From positions 124,001 through 188,000 of the forward strand of contig JAKCPI010003260.1 of the NCBI GenBank assembly GCA_023213315.1: a stretch of 64,000 nucleotides of DNA, written 5' to 3'. Source of the DNA: Euborellia annulipes (Eukaryota > Arthropoda > Insecta > Dermaptera > Anisolabididae). Of this stretch, positions 20,007 through 30,716 are shown piece by piece. Under the pieces are notes generated by a model that was not told the DNA's origin, searched no databases, and saw only the letters and a list, made by a program, of their open reading frames with translations. The first letter of the stretch is position 1. Every line of letters starts with the position of its first letter. The position numbers and the translations under genes are program-made.

Positions 20007-20339
20007 GAGTTGTGTGCTGTGCGACTAGTCACACCAGATTTTTTGTAGAATGCACCAAGAGAAAAGATTTCTACATTAGAAAATTTAAATATTAAAATCT
20101 AGATCTTTTATTGATATGAAAAATTTTTAATAGACGTTTCCGACAGGGGTCTTTAAAAAGGTAAATTCATCTCCAAGTGGAAAGCAACGATCCTATGAGA
20201 TTGCAAGTTGAAATAATAATCATAATAATAATATTTCATGTACATTGAAGCGATAGAATAGTATATTGTTATACGAACTCAGATTGATCTTGGAAAAAGA
20301 AGAATAAATTGGCTTGGGTAATACAATAAAGGCCAGGCC

Positions 20340-20540
20340 CATTGTGTGGATGTAGAGGAGGGACGGGCCAGGCGTGATCCTCCTCCTGAACGCAACCCTG
20401 ACCTCCCTGTTATGCAACTCCCAGGCGCATTCCTCCTCCAGCACCTGTTCCTGGAGCCTGTACCCTATTCCCTGGACCAACACCATACGATCTGTATTGC
20501 CAGGCCCACGGCCATCAAACCAGCCGCTCCTTTCTAACGG
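20340..20540. other. GC-rich segment of unknown nature
   Basis: About 200 bases of high GC content stand out from AT-rich flanks. Frames are open on both strands (for example minus 20,220-20,486 and plus 20,346-20,537). No product is recognised. A host exon or a transposon fragment are both possible. Confidence 0.25.
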
Positions 20541-20986
20541 AAAATACTTCTTTTTTTTTGCTCTACCCCCGGTCTCTTTCTTTAACGATTTGAATATACA
20601 TTTCGCTATAGATCAAGCAGATGGAAAACTATTCGATTTTTTTGAAATTTATAGATGCTAGTGAAATTTATTGATTAACTATAATATCTAAAATCCTTTA
20701 TACTAGTAGACTATATTGCGAAACAATATCCTTTGATAAATAATATCGAATTTCCAGAGTTTAGAGGAAATATATTTTAAAGAGGGTATGGGGGGGGGGG
20801 TTAGTCAATTTCCTTTTTAAATTCATTAATCTATTAAATGATCCTCTTCCGCTATTTTTTTAAATTTTATTAGTTCGTCAGACATTAAAAAAAATATATA
20901 TTTGAGAGGAAATAATTTTGAACATTTATTTACCATTTACCCTTTAAAAGAGAGTAGTAAATTTAATCTAATTTTCTTTTTAGAGT

Positions 20987-21017
<31 letters not shown>

Positions 21018-21190
21018 TTAAGCATGAGTGGGTTGGATGTTTGATCCTATTAGTCAAATTTAAAAAGTCCTATATGGTGTGCGCTGAAATAACTGCATTC
21101 TTAAAAAAAAAAACGAATCCTACATGCTCAACGTGGGCGATAACGCCCCCCTGTGGACGTTGGAGACTTTCAGGGGGGCTGTAGAAGACG
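20541..21190. repeat. AT-rich DNA with (TA)n microsatellite
   Basis: No gene is seen. A pure TA tract occupies about 20,987-21,012 and a G-run lies near 20,790. Confidence 0.7.
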
Positions 21191-21194
21191 AAAT

Positions 21195-21330
21195 ACCAGG
21201 GTATATAGAGAGAAATTATTCGATTCATGTCAAAAATTTGATGTCGAGATTTTGATGCATATTCGCGTTTTAACGTCCCCTGAATCCAAAAAAGTGATTT
21301 TCGCGTCCCTCTTCTGGTTTAAAAAACGGC
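21195..21330 (+). repeat. Repeat A 5' fragment, plus orientation
   Basis: It contains ATATAGAGAGAAATTAT, the ATGTCGAGATTTTGATG block and CCCCTGAATCCAAAAAA followed by TTTTCGCG, all in the order seen in complete copies. A later internal block of the same family is at 21,690-21,765. Confidence 0.75.
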
Positions 21331-21389
21331 GGATAAGTGATAAATTTTTAAGTTTTTCACTTTGTTAGTGACTTGCATATAAGGTGAAG

Positions 21390-21475
21390 TGAGTGGCCTG
21401 GTGCAATGGACAGCACGCCTATGTCCCGGAAAGGCTGGAGATCCTGGGTTCAATTCTCGGGGGCTATGAGATGTT
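21390..21475 (+). repeat. tRNA-derived SINE head
   Basis: The segment has an A-box-like TGGTGCAATGG and a B-box GGGTTCAATTC about 45 bases apart, the internal promoter layout of a tRNA gene. It does not fold into a full functional tRNA by eye, so it is a SINE head. It is inserted between two pieces of repeat A. Confidence 0.65.
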
Positions 21476-21837
21476 TAGCCTCGCCAATAAGAAAACACTC
21501 ACAGTCTTGTTAAATATATCTAGGACTAGATAAGTCCGAATCGAGGTATTTTGAATACTTATTCAAATATATAGATCTCGAAAAATATTTAAAGATTTTA
21601 TATTTGAATAAAATATAATTTATCTAAATTACTTTCTTTTACCTATATATGTATGTTAAGTTCCGGGTTTTTTTTTCGATAATTGATAAATTCACTATAA
21701 AGATTTTTATCAAACTTCAAAAAATCAATTATTTTTTAAATGCTCTTTAAAATGTATATTCTCAGCAAAGGAAGTGAACAGGATATTAACGGCCTCAACT
21801 CGCAGATGATAGTGAGTGTAATATCTTATATCTTATA

Positions 21838-22210
21838 TCTTTATATATATAATTCTTCTGTACGTGTGTATGTGACTGAACTCCTCCTAAACGACTGAAC
21901 CAATTATGATGAAATTTTCTGTGTATGTTTGTGAGAGTCCCGGACAGGTTTTGTTTCACAAATAACAATAAGTTAATGAGTAATTAACCGTTAAAATAAA
22001 AAAAAATAAAAATTAGAGAAATAGTTGCCATGGTAACAAAATATAAATATTTACCCATGTTTACGTTTTTTATTTATTTACATTTTGAATTCTAAAATAT
22101 CGACGAAAATTTTTTTGTCTGTGTACCGGGAGAGTCCCGGAAAGGATATGATTCACAAAAAATCTTAAGTTCATGAATGATTAACCGTTAAAATAGTCCT
22201 ATATATAAAA
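21838..22210 (+). mobile_element. Helitron-like 5' ends, duplicated
   Basis: TCTTTATATATATAATTC at 21,838 is a typical Helitron 5' terminus (TC then T/A-rich). The following ~100 bases, with GACTGAACCAATTATGATG, resemble a Helitron 5' module. A ~60-base direct repeat (GAGTCCCGGA...TTAACCGTTAAAAT) occurs at 21,935-21,998 and 22,131-22,195, and a second TCCTATATATAAAAATG end lies at 22,197. No Rep/helicase gene is present. Confidence 0.6.
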
Positions 22211-22854
22211 ATGAAAAGAGAAAATGTTTGTATGTACCGGTATGATACTTAAACTATTGAAAAAAAAATTTCGTTTGTTAAATATAAATTTGATTAGTAG
22301 AAATTAAATGGATTGAAGGGAAGTAGAAAAAAAAAATAGATCTGATGCTGCACTAAAAACAAAAAAGTACATATTCATCATAATTTGAATTTATAGAGGG
22401 CATCTAAATGTCATTAATTTTGAATGAATGAGCTACGAAACTTTTCAGATAAAATGCCTTTGAAGACATTAAATGGTATAACTTTTAACATTTCGGGAAA
22501 TTTCGTTAAAAGTATGCTTTCAAGTCTTCATTTCATTTCGCATCAATAGGAAAATAATTTTCTTTGAAAGTTAATGAATATCTTTTAAAAAAATTTCAAT
22601 TAGGAAATATTCATTTGTAATTTAATTATTTAGTAATGAAAAAAAAAGAAAATGCGGACGAGGATTCGTTTAACTGAATGGATTAAAGAAATGAAAAAAT
22701 TCAATATCTAAGAGCGGTGTAGTCAAAATTGTAAATGTAAACATTATTTATGTAACAAGTAAAGAGCAGTGAAAGTTTTATAAGCTAAAATCAGTTTTCA
22801 CTGCTCTCCACCTCATAAGAACTTATATATATGTTATATATATATATATATATA
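22211..22854. other. AT-rich noncoding DNA
   Basis: No gene is recognised. A TA-rich tract precedes the MITE at 22,855. Confidence 0.5.
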
Positions 22855-23171
22855 CAGGGCCGTGCTTAGGGGGGGGGGCGACCGGGGCCTTTGCCCAGGG
22901 CGCAAATTTTGAAGGGGCGCAAAAATTTAGCGTCTCTAAAAAAAAAAGGTACAATATTTTTTCGGACGGGGAAAAAATTTTGGTTCCGGGGGGCGCCAAA
23001 CGGGAAAAAATTTCGGTCCCGGGGGCGGAAAAAATTAGCGTCTCTAAAAAAAAGGTAAAACATTTTTTCGGACGGGAAACATTATTGTGACAATGTAAAA
23101 AAAAAAATATATACAAAGGGCGCTAAAGGACTAACTTGCCCAGGGCGCTAAATAACCTAGGCACGGCCCTG
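22855..23171. mobile_element. hAT-type MITE, G/C-run family
   Basis: Terminal inverted repeats CAGGGCCGTGCTTAGG / CCTAGGCACGGCCCTG bound 317 bp. Flanking TA-rich sequence makes the target duplication ambiguous (TATATATA versus TATATAAT). The interior contains repeated blocks around TTAGCGTCTCTAAAAAA and CGGACGGG. Open frames inside are due to low complexity. Confidence 0.85.
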
Positions 23172-23319
23172 TATATAATATATAATATGAAAAGAATATA
23201 ATGTGACAAGTCTAACTAATAATAATTTGACCTGAAACCCATGACAAAAAATTGTTTGAAACATTTAGGGCTGGTTGTTTAATCTTAAAAAGTTCAAATT
23301 AAAAAAGTGAGTTTTTTCC

Positions 23320-23560
23320 ACATATATATATATATACTGTATATATATCTTTGCCGATTTTGTTCCGTGTCAGGTGCTAGGGGAACTTAAATATAAAATT
23401 TCAATCTAGTAGCCCTTTTTGTTCTTGAGATATTTTGTTCACAGCACACACACACACACACACAGACAAGTATACCACGTCGCGAAAACAATTTTTTCGG
23501 ACTCAGGGGCCTCAAAACGTGTATATCCATCAAAATCTCCACATAGAATTTTCGGGAGAG
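23320..23560 (-). repeat. Repeat A 5' part, minus orientation
   Basis: It has reverse-complement blocks for the fixed spacing GAGATATTTTGTTCACAG, an (AC)n tract, GACTCAGGGG..CTCAAAACGT and CATCAAAATCTCCACAT. The part is bounded on the left by an ATATATATATA tract. Confidence 0.75.
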
Positions 23561-24127
23561 AAAAATAAATTAAAATGACTAAATTTTATTAAAATTTTTC
23601 TAAAATATATTTTTTTTAAATTATATCTCTTTAGATTCATCTTAATAATACAACTAATACAACTATTAATATTCCGAAATAGTGATATACGTTAACATTA
23701 AAAAGGTAATAATAATTTCGATTTAAACAATTTAAATTTTATTCACATAAGCCTTGGGGTACAAGCACTATAAAAGCCCTTATGGCGACATTTATTTCTA
23801 GAAAGACATTAAAATAAGTAGATTCAGTTTACTACCATTACGAAAAAGTTGGAATTAATCGCCCTTTGCGCTTTCCAAATCCATAAAACTACCGAAGAGA
23901 CTCGCCTTCGGCAGCTCTCTTTCTTTTGGCTCTATTATCTCCGGCTTAAATAACGAGAACAGTTTTAAAAAAGTCTTAAATTTAAAAAAATATTTCCCCC
24001 TCCCCTTCCTAGAAATATACTAATATATAATGCAGAGATTAGAAGAAAATCTGAGCTTACTATACAAAAATTTGAGGATCAAATAATTTATATAGGCCTA
24101 TTTTGAACTAAAAGTTTGACGGATTTA
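23561..24127. other. AT-rich noncoding DNA
   Basis: No gene or clear repeat is recognised. Confidence 0.5.
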
Positions 24128-24751
24128 CAGGGTGAGTCTCGGGAAACGGAAGTTTTTGGGACATACCATACGGGGCTTGTGGAGGTAGTAGGGAGATGCG
24201 GAAGGTGGCCTTCAACTCCCCGTGAGTTCCCATTTAGTATCCATCATGCCATTGTGGACTCAAGAACACCGCGTATTTGTATATGACACGTACGTGAAAA
24301 ACGGTGAGTCAGTGATAACTACCCAACGTCTCTTCAGGAAAAAATTTCGTATCGGTCGTCATGGCGATATCCCCAGCCGCAATACAATTCAAAGGTGGGT
24401 TAATGCTCTACGAACGACTGGTTCTTTAATGAAAAAGAAACCACCTGGCCCTGCTAAAACCGCCAGAACCCCAGAAAATGTGGATCGAGTGAGAGAGGCA
24501 ATGTCCCGAAGGCCCGGCCGCTCTGCTAGGCAGCACTCTTCAGAACTACAAATGTCTCAAAGCACCGTGCAGAGAATTTTACGCAAAGACCTAAGGGTAG
24601 GTAATCATTTGTCAGATATAATTTTTCTTTCATAAGAATTACATAATGGCATAGTTTAGAGGTTAATTCTATAGAAATAATTTTTTTTTGTTTTCAAATA
24701 TCTACAGAGTTAGGCTTTCCAGAAAAACATCCGTTTCCCGTGACTACTCTG
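24128..24751 (+). mobile_element. Internally deleted mariner-type element with ~29-bp inverted repeats
   Basis: Left end CAGGGTGAGTCTCGGGAAA follows TA at 24,126-24,127. The right end, read in reverse complement, is CAGAGTAGTCACGGGAAA, so the termini match over about 29 bases with few differences. The 624-bp element keeps only the 5' part of its transposase gene. The right flank is TT rather than TA, either a point mutation or a slightly wrong end. Confidence 0.85.
24222..24635 (+). pseudogene. Transposase N-terminal fragment, DUF4817 helix-turn-helix
   Basis: The frame encodes 137 residues, of which about 115 are recognisable. WTQEHRVFVYDTYVKNGES, then TTQRLFRKKF, then RNTIQRWVNALRTTGSL (residues ~11-70) is the DUF4817 helix-turn-helix found in arthropod transposable elements. 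A second helix-turn-helix follows (ENVDRVREAMSRRPGRSARQ, then QSTVQRILRKDL, ~83-125). The catalytic DDD/DDE domain of such proteins is wholly absent. The frame ends soon after the right boundary of homology, and terminal repeats lie outside it. It may still bind DNA if expressed, but cannot transpose anything alone. The likely start is the ATG at 24,246. Confidence 0.85.
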
Positions 24752-24780
24752 TTCAATGAAAAAATATATTTATTAAATTA

Positions 24781-25024
24781 AAACAGTCACACCAGATATC
24801 TTTTCTATGAAGTACAAGAGTAAAGTGGTCTTCAGAAGATTTCAATGACAAAATGAGAATATTCAAAAAAAAAAAAAAAAAACAGAAAAAGTGCATCAGT
24901 AAAGTACTAGTACTCTTTGGTCGATTTTGTTCAAAAGCTTCGTGCCACGTTCCATGGGGTGCCTAACTTAAATATAAAATTTCAACCTCTTAGCTCTTTT
25001 CGTTCTTGAGATATTTTGTTCACA

Positions 25025-25067
<43 letters not shown>

Positions 25068-25240
25068 CAGAGACACATTCACACACAGACAGACCATGTT
25101 GCAAAAACCACTTTTTTGAATTCAGGGGACCTCAAAACTTGTTTGTCCATCAAAATCTCAACATCGAATTTTATGCATGAATCCAATACTTTCTCTCTCT
25201 ATATATATTAACATATATAGAGGTGAGAGAAAGTAAAAAG
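24781..25240 (-). repeat. Repeat A copy, minus orientation
   Basis: It runs from CAGTCACACCAGAT (outer end of the terminal hairpin) through the AAGTACAAGAGTAAAGTGG, AAGTGCATCAGTAAAGTACT and GAGATATTTTGTTCACAG blocks to the other end (ATATATTAACATATATAGAGG). The central part is shortened. An (AC)n tract of about 45 bases sits at 25,028-25,070. Confidence 0.85.
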
Positions 25241-25477
25241 GCATCTTTTTGACATTAGGTCACTAGCTTAAGGGGAGAGCAATATATTCTGAAACTCTTC
25301 GCATGAAATAAATAGGGTGCATTTAGCCACTCCCGATCAATGAATTTTAGTAAGAAGTTTTTACAATGCCGTGCTAAAAAAAAAAATCACTATTGTCATT
25401 TAAGGTCTTTTTCGACATCAAATGCATTTTAGACCCCGTCCCTATTTATTTAAATTAATTGGAAGCCAATACATTTT

Positions 25478-25556
25478 GTCGCCTGGGACGGGATGCGAAC
25501 CAGCGACCCTTGGTACAAAAGGCCAGCACGCAAAGCACTACACCAAGACCCGAGGG
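25478..25556 (-). repeat. tRNA-derived SINE head, minus orientation
   Basis: Read in reverse complement it has an A-box-like GGTGTAGTGC and B-box GGTTCGCATCC, spaced as in tRNA, and starts CCCTCGGGTCTTGG, close to the other CGGGCTTGGCGTAG heads at 32,750 and 62,827. Confidence 0.7.
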
Positions 25557-25601
25557 ATATTATATCTAGATGCAAAGGCAGGCGCCACGGTTCTCATAGT
25601 T

Positions 25602-25707
25602 AAAAAAAAAGGCGAGGGTCCGCCGCAGGCGGGCCCGAGCCAGATGGAGGGGGTCCAGGGGGCGAAGCCCCGGCGCGAAGCCCGCCGAAGGCGGGCGACG
25701 CGGCTAG
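25602..25707 (+). mobile_element. Helitron 3' end
   Basis: A GC-rich terminal module starts GGCGAGGGTCCGCCG and ends with a perfect hairpin (GCCCGCC GAA GGCGGGC) eight bases before CTAG at 25,704-25,707. Hairpin plus CTAG is the Helitron 3' terminus. The body of this element is not clear upstream. Confidence 0.8.
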
Positions 25708-26367
25708 TCTTCTATATATATAATTCACTAATGTCCGTCTGTCTGTCACGCTCTATTTAAGCAACTTCCCGTTGGAATTTTGAAATGAAATTTTTTATGC
25801 ATAAAGAGGACCTTCTCGGGATTACAGGAAAATTATTTTCATCCCGAAATTCCCATAACTTTTTGAGTTATTAATTTTTAAAGTTACGATTTCTCCCATA
25901 GGAAATGTATAGAGAAATATTTAAGTATTCTTTTCATTTGTGTATTCCATGAATATAAACAAATCCTCAAGCAGGCACTGGTTTGGAATAGTAGTAATAA
26001 TAATTTTATTTTCATAATTAAGAAGAAAAGCGCCCGGGTGTGGCATAATAGGTAGCGTGCCACCTCCTATGCCAAACGTCGCAGGTTCGGACCCAGGCAG
26101 TCTGATGATTTTATTTAGGCCATTTGGATACCAGATGGCTTAAATAGAAATGCCTGAACCCCCAATTGATATATTCAATTACAACGGTTATCGTCAAAGT
26201 CTTAAATGGCCTAAGTTGCCGAAAAGACTGTGTGAATGGGTGTGTGAGTGTGGGTGGAATGAGAAAAAAGTGTGAATTTTCATAAAAAAAAAGAAAAGGC
26301 GAGGGTCCGCCGCAGGCGGGCCCGAGCCAGCTGGGGGGTCCAGGGGGGCAAAGCCCGACGCGGCTAG
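25708..26367 (+). mobile_element. Non-autonomous Helitron, joined head-to-tail to the preceding one
   Basis: It starts with TCTTCTATATATATAATTC at once after the CTAG of the element before, and ends with the same GC-rich 3' module (26,297-26,367, CTAG). The terminal hairpin is degenerate here. A tRNA-SINE with body (26,030-26,290) is inserted in the middle. No Rep/helicase ORF is present. Confidence 0.8.
26030..26290 (+). repeat. tRNA-derived SINE (family 1), nearly complete
   Basis: Head: GCGCCCGGGTGTGGC, B-box GGTTCGGACCC. Body: GATTTTATTTAGGCCATTTGG, ACAACGGTTATCG, AAATGGCCTAAGTTGCCG and AAAAGACTGTGTG. Tail: (GT)-rich then A-rich. The same order is seen at 32,750-32,975, in reverse at 53,155-53,335, and as fragments elsewhere. 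Confidence 0.85.
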
Positions 26368-26465
26368 TTGAAATAAATTTTCAAATTAAATGTTCTATTA
26401 TGCAAATTACAAAATCATTCACCAGTTTGAAGAAAACTTTATTATAAATATATGAAATAGCCTAT

Positions 26466-26540
26466 TTAAAAACGATTAGCCTAGGGGATAAAGTAGTTGA
26501 GTTGAAAACAACTCGAGTTCAAATCCACCTCATGGCAAAA
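26466..26540 (+). repeat. tRNA-like SINE head (family 2)
   Basis: A-box-like TTAGCCTAGGGG and B-box GAGTTCAAATCC about 40 bases apart; the sequence differs from SINE family 1. A stem ACAACTCGAG-like segment may mimic a T-arm. A proper acceptor stem is not seen. Confidence 0.55.
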
Positions 26541-27199
26541 TTCTTCCTGAGGAAGGAAACGGAAACCCAACTGAGTATTATTACACTCAAAGTTTTAATT
26601 CATAAAATCGTAAAGTGAAAGTTATTTCTCTTGAATTCCTTGATATTTTTTTTAAGTTTATAGTAAATAATGAGAGAAAAATAATTACAAAAAAAGGTAA
26701 AAAAAAAAAACTTCCTTAAAAATAAAAATAAGTATCTCGATGAGTCAGCAGCTACTAGCTTGGCAAGACTGCTTTAATTAGGAAATAAAAAGCCCCAAGA
26801 TGGCGGAGTAAGTCTTTAATAGAAAGGCCGGAAAAAGAAGCGAAAAGAGAGAAAGAGAAGGGGGGGGGGGGAGTTCTTTGAAAAAAAGAGAGAGGAAAAA
26901 AGTCTCGAGAGTCAAAAAAAAGTTTTAATTAAAAATTTGATTATTAGTGGTTTTCCCCATTAGGTACCTGAACTTGTTTTAAGAAAATTCAATTAATAGT
27001 CGAAAAGAGAAATGAACTTAATTAATTAGCATTGGTAACAAAAAGAAGTAAACTCAATTATTTGTGTAGAAAATGCATACAAGCGTAATTTCATTAAAAT
27101 AGCAAAGCATCATCAAACCTTTCTCCTTGGTCGGTGTGCGTGTGTCCCGTTTTTTGTGTCGCGTTTTGTTTCGCGGGGTCTTGTTTTCAGAGTAATTTA
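26541..27199. other. AT-rich DNA with purine tracts
   Basis: No gene is seen. A long A/G-rich stretch with a G-run lies near 26,830-26,925. Confidence 0.5.
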
Positions 27200-27214
27200 G
27201 TGGCAAAATTTTTT

Positions 27215-27655
27215 TTTGTTCCCAACCATTTCTCCTATCTTTCCTATGGAGTACAAGAGAAGTGGTCTACAGAAGATTTCAATCAAAAATGAGAATATAA
27301 TTTTATTGAAGATCTAAAAAATAATTGATTTTTGAATTTTAAAAAAAATCGTTGGAGCAAATTTTGAGAAAATCGAAAAAAATGAAAAGTGCATCAGTAA
27401 AGTACTAGTATCTTTGGTCGATTTGTTCAAAAGTTCGTGTCACTCCCATGGGGGTCCTAACTTAAATATAAAATTTCAACCACCTATTTCCGTTATTGAG
27501 ATATTTTGTTACAGACACACAGACAGACAGACAGAAGACACACACAGAAGACCATGTGAAAACATTTTTGGATTCAGGGACTCAAAGTATATCCATCAAA
27601 TCTCGACATGGATTTTGAATGAATAATATTTTTATATATATATTAATATATAAGG
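27215..27655 (-). repeat. Repeat A copy, minus orientation, diverged by small deletions
   Basis: Blocks AGAAGTGGTCTACAGAAGATT, AAGTGCATCAGTAAAGTACT, ATATAAAATTTCAACC and CATCAAATCTCGACATGG appear in minus order. Many one-base losses compared with other copies suggest age. Confidence 0.8.
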
Positions 27656-28355
27656 AAAAATAATTAATAAGTTATCAAAACAAATTCTCATTTTGGTCAC
27701 CAGGTAGGCTATTATGTATTTTCCCAAGAACTATCGCTCGGAGAGTCGCCTAATAAAATCATTTACTAAAACATTCAATTATTATGATTATAATAGTTTA
27801 AATACATAGTTTAAAATAATTTAAATGTCAAAGTACATATTGTGGTTTGGATTTTACTAAAAATACTGTACCAGGTATATTCATTAGGCCTCTCCAAGGG
27901 AGGGAAATATTAATATTATTATTAAGAATTTTTATGTTTTGTAAAAATATTACCAATAACCGACGGGGATGTATTCAGGAGATCTTGAGGCAAATATTAT
28001 TACTTTTGATACAAGTCTCTTGTGATCAAATGGAATAGAGTAATTGTGAGAATCCAGCTTTTTTTAATCTCTGGAGAAGAATGCTATTAGCAGTTAATTC
28101 CACTTTCCAAAGAAGATATAAAAAATACAGGTCAAGAGATAATAAGATTAAAAAGCAGATAGGAAAAAAAAGAACATAATATAATTAAAAAAACCTGCTG
28201 GGATAAACCTGATTTTAAGCTTCTTTTATCCAATTTGGAATCATTCTGAGAATAAAATTCAAATCTGAGAATTTTAAAATATTACGAACTGGAATTGGAT
28301 GGATTTGCCATATTTTAGATAATTAGGATTCAGGCTTAATAAAGTATTATTTTTA
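27656..28355. other. AT-rich noncoding DNA
   Basis: No gene or clear repeat was recognised. Short open frames are AT-rich and unconvincing. Confidence 0.45.
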
Positions 28356-28359
28356 ACTT

Positions 28360-28930
28360 TGCCCATCAACCAGGACAGACAAAGTTAATGTAATGGTAAA
28401 AAAAAAAAAAAAAAAAAAAAATAGAAATTGAACGGAAGCTGCCAAAATGCATTTTAAGGCCTCCTGAATCCATTTAAGTAGTTTTTGGAATGATGTCTCT
28501 GTTTTTGTGTATGTCTGATAATTTTTTTTCGTCAATGAAAACTCAAAAACTATTCATTCAATTGTTTTGAAATTTTGCACACATAAACTAGAGGTAAAGG
28601 CCAAGAATTGTGAAAAGCTTTTGGTAAGCATCGGACGATTAGGGGGCGCTCTAGAGGGGGCCAGTATTTTTTTCTTACATAACCTATAATTTTTTTTATA
28701 TATTCAGAAACTAAACTTTCTCCCGAGTAAAATGATATATATAAAATTAGTACCCTAAATTGTTTTAAATTTGTTAAAAAATTATTTAAATTTGAAAATT
28801 TAGCATAACAACAGAGCAAAATCAAAACAAATAAATAAACGAGTTGCGTTGTTTCTTTGAATATTGGATGGGCAAAGTTGTGCGCTCGGTTTAGTCCGAC
28901 CTTTTATTTAATATAAATTTATAAAACGAA
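28360..28930 (+). repeat. Dispersed repeat B, copy 2
   Basis: Second copy of the family at 15,815-16,185, with a ~25-base A-run near 28,399-28,421 and the matching CATTTAAGTAGTTTTTG, TCAATTGTTTTGAAATTT and GGTTTAGTCCGACC blocks. About 200 bases between 28,640 and 28,860 are not in copy 1. Confidence 0.6.
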
Positions 28931-28997
28931 AGATCAAATGATGACATTTTTTAGCCAGACTGAAATTATTTTCTGAGAGCTTAGAACACAGAATAGT

Positions 28998-29215
28998 TAG
29001 TTTTTTTTTTTTTTTTTTTTTTTTTTCAAAACTGTCGCTGGCAACATCGAACGGACCAATGGAAACTTGACAACGCTAAGTCCGCATGGGCCAATCAAAT
29101 GCAGGGTGAGGGTGCTGGGGTAATTGAAATGACCAAGAGCGAAGGAAAGGGAGGTGAAGAGGGGGTGCATGAAGTGGCCTGAGTGCTCAGGCCATGTTAT
29201 GTACGGCTCTTGGCT
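28998..29215. other. T-run followed by GC-richer segment
   Basis: A T-run of about 28 bases (28,999-29,026) precedes some 190 bases of higher GC content containing GGACCAATGG and GGGCCAATCA (CCAAT-like). This could be a retroposed sequence read in reverse, its T-run being the poly(A) tail. Nothing in it is identified. Confidence 0.3.
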
Positions 29216-30316
29216 TGATTATGACTTCAATTCATCATTAATTCAGATCTGGCAAAACCTATTTAGATGTACAAAATTAAGAATATTTGAAAAGAAGGGA
29301 AAAAATTTCGCTTGGCATTAAAAAAAAAAAACAATTTTGAAGTAGGTTAACAATTTCAAAAGAGTTAATTTGCAAAAATTAATTTAAATTAAAAGGTATA
29401 TTCTTCTTAACTTATCACGGTTTTCAAATGTGATTAATAGGATTATTATGCGCCCAATAAATTCAAATTTAAAAAAATATCTTCATAATAAGAAATTTTT
29501 GTAAACTCCCCTATTAAAATCTAAAATCTAATAAACACTATTTTTCCAAATTTAAACTAATAGAGGTTTGTTTTGGTTTGCTGGAAGATAGGCAATTGAC
29601 CAAATAGCTAATATTCCAAAGCTCCTGTAGAGCATATATACCACACTAATGCTCGGCTACTAATTTTTAGGGAGATTTATCCTTGAGTATAGAAATTAAT
29701 CCATTCCTACAACTTTTTCCAATTTTTTCTGAAGCCTGAATTCTTTCCTTCATGACACATCACTTAGAAAACTCTGCATTAGTCATTTAGATTACCTAAC
29801 TTGCAGAAATCAATACAAACTTATTTATGCATTACATGGTATTTAATAGGTAAATTAAATCGATTATATAAATACCACAGCAAAAGAATATTTTTGATAT
29901 ACAATATTTGCCAGGTTTAAAACATTTTTCTCTTCTGAACTGAATAGGTTGTCTATATAGTGAACGAATATCTACTTTATCTAACAAGATAAATTGAGAT
30001 TTTGGGAAAGCGCAAAAAAAAGGCGATATTTCTTCTTCACTGATTCCTTAGATGAACTAGCCATCTAATATGCGAAATAATGGCACAATTGATCCTGAAG
30101 AGGCTGAAGTTCTGAAGCTCACAAATCAATACGAAGTATTGCTATTAAATGATATTATTACAAAAGACAGTGTGTCGTCCTTGCTTTAACATATTATAAA
30201 TTCTTCAAACAATTTATTTTTCTCAAATTTTTAAATTTAAAAATATTTATAAAAATGTAATGTAATTAAAAATAGGAAAATAATAAAAAAATTGATTCTA
30301 ATTTTTGGCACACACT
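29216..30316. other. AT-rich noncoding DNA
   Basis: No gene or clear repeat is recognised in these 1.1 kb. Confidence 0.45.
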
Positions 30317-30716
30317 CAGGTCTATTCTCTAAAAACAGACGTTAAAATTTAAAATAAACAAATGGGTGTTAAAAAGTAATGTAAAAACAATGACTTCCTT
30401 ACCTCAAATAGCTATTCTGTAAACAAAAACTTTAAAGCCAAAGCGTTAACATTTAGTAAATAGTGTTAAAAATTAATACCATGTCTAGGGGTGCCTTTAA
30501 TATTTTAACGTCGTGTTTAAAATAAAAATGGTGTTCTTAACCTAAAAAGTAAGATTATGATTTTGATAGCTTTGAAATAAAAGCAACATGTTAAAGTCGC
30601 TGTTAAAACTTTGTTTAGAGATTAGCGTTTTTTTAACGCTGATTGTTTTTACATTACTTTTTAACACCCATTTGTTTATTTTAAATTTTAACGTCTGTTT
30701 TTAGAGAATAGACCTG
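30317..30716. mobile_element. Palindromic MITE with ~75-bp inverted repeats and 3-bp target duplication
   Basis: Ends CAGGTCTATTCTC / GAGAATAGACCTG continue as near-perfect inverted repeats for about 75 bases each way. ACT flanks both sides (30,314-30,316 and 30,717-30,719). The 400-bp element has no ORF. A 3-bp target duplication points to a PIF/Harbinger- or CACTA-type mobiliser, though ACT is not the usual TWA of Harbinger. Confidence 0.87.

Noticed and set aside
22823..23116. 97-residue minus ORF with FFLETL and APG repeats
   Set aside because: It lies within a hAT-type MITE and reflects its internal repeated blocks.
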